Below, one piece after another: positions 62,181 to 64,000 of a stretch of DNA of 64,000 nucleotides; position 1 is the first letter of the stretch, and each line of letters opens with the position of its first letter. Position numbers and translations under genes: made by a program. Source of the stretch: Diplonema papillatum (Eukaryota; Euglenozoa; Diplonemea; Diplonemida; Diplonemidae); the NCBI GenBank assembly GCA_030068145.1, contig JAPJBO010000014.1:248001-312000 (forward strand), read 5' to 3'. The notes beneath the pieces were generated by a model. That model made no database searches and was not told where the DNA came from. It saw only the letters and a program-made list of their open reading frames with translations.

Positions 62181-62468
62181 GAATGGTCGCGGTATCTCCT
62201 TGCCTGCTGCTCGATACGTCGGGGATTCTGCTGGGTCTCTTCAAGATAACAACTCAAAACCATTTCAACTAACTCCAGGAAGGTCATGGCAACTCCACGC
62301 CTGCTACGTGTATCTTCAAGCTAAGATAAATCCATTTCAACTAATCCACTGATGCGCTATCTTCGAGGCCTGTCAAGAGGAAGGAAACATGCACTGAACC
62401 TAGCAACAGACTGACTTGCGAACGGGATGAAAGGAGTGGTCCAGACGTACCAACGCCGACCAAGACGA
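62181..62468. other. 3' flank of the retroelement ORF
   Basis: Includes a short direct repeat (AACCATTTCAACTAA.TCCA at about 62258 and AATCCATTTCAACTAATCCA at about 62329). No terminal repeat or recombinase frame is visible. Confidence 0.4.
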
Positions 62469-64000
62469 TCACCTTCCTTCCACCCCGCCGCCAGTAAAGA
62501 ATGCCACCACCGCCTGTGTGACGGAAGCAATAGACTTCGGAGTCAGCGACGTCAGGGGCACCCGCGATGGGAGATCTGCAGGGTTCCCTTCGCTCCGCAC
62601 CCAGCGGACAGAGAGTGCGCAACCAAGGGTTCGCACCCTGGCAAGACCAGAAACCACCGCGTTGTTCAGGTCTGCGTCTCGCATGCTGAACCCTTTCCGC
62701 GCTACTCCCTGCACGGTGGTATTGTCCACCACAACATCGATCCGTCCACCGGCAAAGGCGTCCGGGATCGACATTGCCGAACGTTCGAAGGCCATGGCCT
62801 CTAGAACATTAATGTGCAGCCTCGATTCCTCGGCTGACCAGGGAGCCCCCAAGATGGTTATCTCCGCCGTACGAGAGTCCACGAGAACACCACCCCATCC
62901 CTTCTTGCTCGCATCAACGAACACTGTCAACGACGGTACAGGGAGCTTCGTCGGTATTGCCCGTGGCCTCATGACCGCGTCTATCCAACCTTGCAAAGAT
63001 GAGCGTATGCATGGAGACAGGGAAACTTGTTCCGTCGGCATCCTCGTTCCTCGGTTCAACGAGTTCGTTACTCTGCGCATGAATTTCAGCGCAAACCAGA
63101 ACGAGCCGGGGAAAATGCCCGCAATTGCAGATGCGTGGAGCAGCCTGCCCCCCAAGGCTTCGATATCACCGGCAGAAAGCGACGAAGCCTGGAGCTCGTA
63201 CCGCGTCGTCATCAGCTTTCTGCAAAGCTTGCTGCTCAGCGAGACCTGCGAGACACTGTGTCGCCAGTCGACCCCGATGAATTCATAACGGGGTGCAGCC
63301 GTCCGGGAATCAGCGTCTTTCCATGTCAGCGAGCAGTCCACCGCCGTCTGGTCCAACCGCCGCGTCGCTGCAAGAACGCACTGCCTTGAGCCAGCGTAGC
63401 GAATGTTGTCGACCCAAACATGGACAACAACTTCACCCTCAACGAGCTCCGGCAACACGAAGTCGGGATGCCCGGCTGACACCGCTGCCAGCGTGTGCAT
63501 GAGCTCGGGCGCACATGCATGGCCCATCGGGAGACGGTTCAACTCCCACCAGCTGCCGTCGTCCGTTGTGAAACGGAACAAGTGTCGAACGGCTTTCGGG
63601 ATCTCTATTGCGTAGAATCCCGTGCGGAAGTCACGAGTAGTCCCGCACTCTTCATGTACTGCGCCCAAGTAGTGGGACACGTGAGCCAACGGAACGGACG
63701 CAACATAACCGGCGGCTTCAGCCGCACGGTTTCCGTCGAGGGTCCAAAGAATGAACCGTTGCCGAAGAGAACCGTCTTTCTCCTCAAGAACCGTGAACGG
63801 CACCGAGGCCCAGGGGCCCGGGCCTGCTGCCCTCGCGGCTATCTCGTACTCCTCGAGCTGCTTCGCGTGACCCAAAACCAGCCTCGACGGGGATCCAAGC
63901 GACGGCAGAATGCTGCTCACGTCCGGGTAAAACGTCTTCCGCCACGTGTCGTCGAAGCGCGAGCGAACGCTTTCGGTCATGCGGGCACGCAGTTTGTTGA
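62469..64000 (-). CDS. Reverse transcriptase/RNase H of a DIRS/VIPER/TATE-like retroelement, partial
   Basis: The frame is open to the right edge, so the 5' end is missing; 503 codons follow the ATG at 63980. RT motif A is DFRTGFYAIEI (Asp 117), motif B region LNRLPMGHACAP (148-158), and motif C VVHVWVDNIRYAG (Asp 191), where the usual second Asp is Asn. Thumb-like FIGVDWRHSVSQVSLSSK follows. RNase H: TVFVDASKKGWGGVL (Asp 356), RLHINVLEAMAF (Glu 394), VVVDNTTV (Asp 419) and WVRSEGNPADLPSR (Asp 469). RT joined directly to RNase H without an intervening protease or integrase fits tyrosine-recombinase retroelements (VIPER/TATE in trypanosomatids). No recombinase is in the window. The frame is intact, so the copy may be recent. 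Confidence 0.8.
   Translation of the reverse strand, partial: NKLRARMTESVRSRFDDTWRKTFYPDVSSILPSLGSPSRLVLGHAKQLEEYEIAARAAGPGPWASVPFTVLEEKDGSLRQRFILWTLDGNRAAEAAGYVASVPLAHVSHYLGAVHEECGTTRDFRTGFYAIEIPKAVRHLFRFTTDDGSWWELNRLPMGHACAPELMHTLAAVSAGHPDFVLPELVEGEVVVHVWVDNIRYAGSRQCVLAATRRLDQTAVDCSLTWKDADSRTAAPRYEFIGVDWRHSVSQVSLSSKLCRKLMTTRYELQASSLSAGDIEALGGRLLHASAIAGIFPGSFWFALKFMRRVTNSLNRGTRMPTEQVSLSPCIRSSLQGWIDAVMRPRAIPTKLPVPSLTVFVDASKKGWGGVLVDSRTAEITILGAPWSAEESRLHINVLEAMAFERSAMSIPDAFAGGRIDVVVDNTTVQGVARKGFSMRDADLNNAVVSGLARVRTLGCALSVRWVRSEGNPADLPSRVPLTSLTPKSIASVTQAVVAFFTGGGVEGR

Overview
The window looks like nuclear DNA of a free-living protist. My best guess is a euglenozoan, most likely a diplonemid. 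The grounds are: every confidently recognised host gene lies on the minus strand; conventional cis-spliced introns (GT..AG) are present in some genes and absent in others; the end of the window carries a reverse transcriptase/RNase H ORF of the DIRS/VIPER/TATE type known from trypanosomatids; and two intronless, bacterial-type GH115 glycosidase genes sit in tandem. Coding DNA is GC-rich. Spacers and introns are packed with short dispersed repeats. The taxon is an inference; no rRNA, spliced-leader or organellar marker was seen.

Layout from left to right. 1-3496: 5' part of a large EF-hand-like/WD40 protein gene (it runs off the left edge). 4283-5554: a phosphotriesterase-fold protein that has lost all its metal ligands and gained a C-terminal zinc finger. 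8081-9706: a cysteine-rich repeat surface protein. 11964-17775: three tandem NUDT19-like Nudix hydrolases, only the first ending in the peroxisomal signal SKL. 17.8-24.6 kb: transposon and repeat territory with a LINE fragment, a tRNA-derived composite repeat, a short zinc-ribbon ORF, a hAT-type element with perfect 8-bp target duplications, and a plus-strand beta-helix gene fragment. 25173-32343: two near-identical secreted GH115 alpha-glucuronidase-like genes, separated by a second copy of the composite repeat. 33426-35073: a two-exon PAP2 phosphatase (PLPP6-like). 36.2-37.1 kb: a LINE 3' fragment. 39628-45628: a seven-exon gene for a protein of about 495 residues that I do not recognise. 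48869-49960: ribose-phosphate pyrophosphokinase. 52217-53263: a terminal-inverted-repeat element with TA duplications, nested in another repeat. 56954-60976: an ABHD13-like alpha/beta hydrolase whose catalytic Asp and His lie on a second exon 3.1 kb from the first. 61.06-62.18 kb: two very long TAG microsatellites. 62469-64000: the RT/RNase H ORF.

The genes do not form one pathway. They look like an ordinary one-directional gene array with recent tandem duplications (Nudix x3, GH115 x2) and heavy small-transposon colonisation of spacers and introns. Joining exons by reading frame gives eight introns with a uniform signature (donor GT[A/C][T/C]G, acceptor [A/G]CAG).
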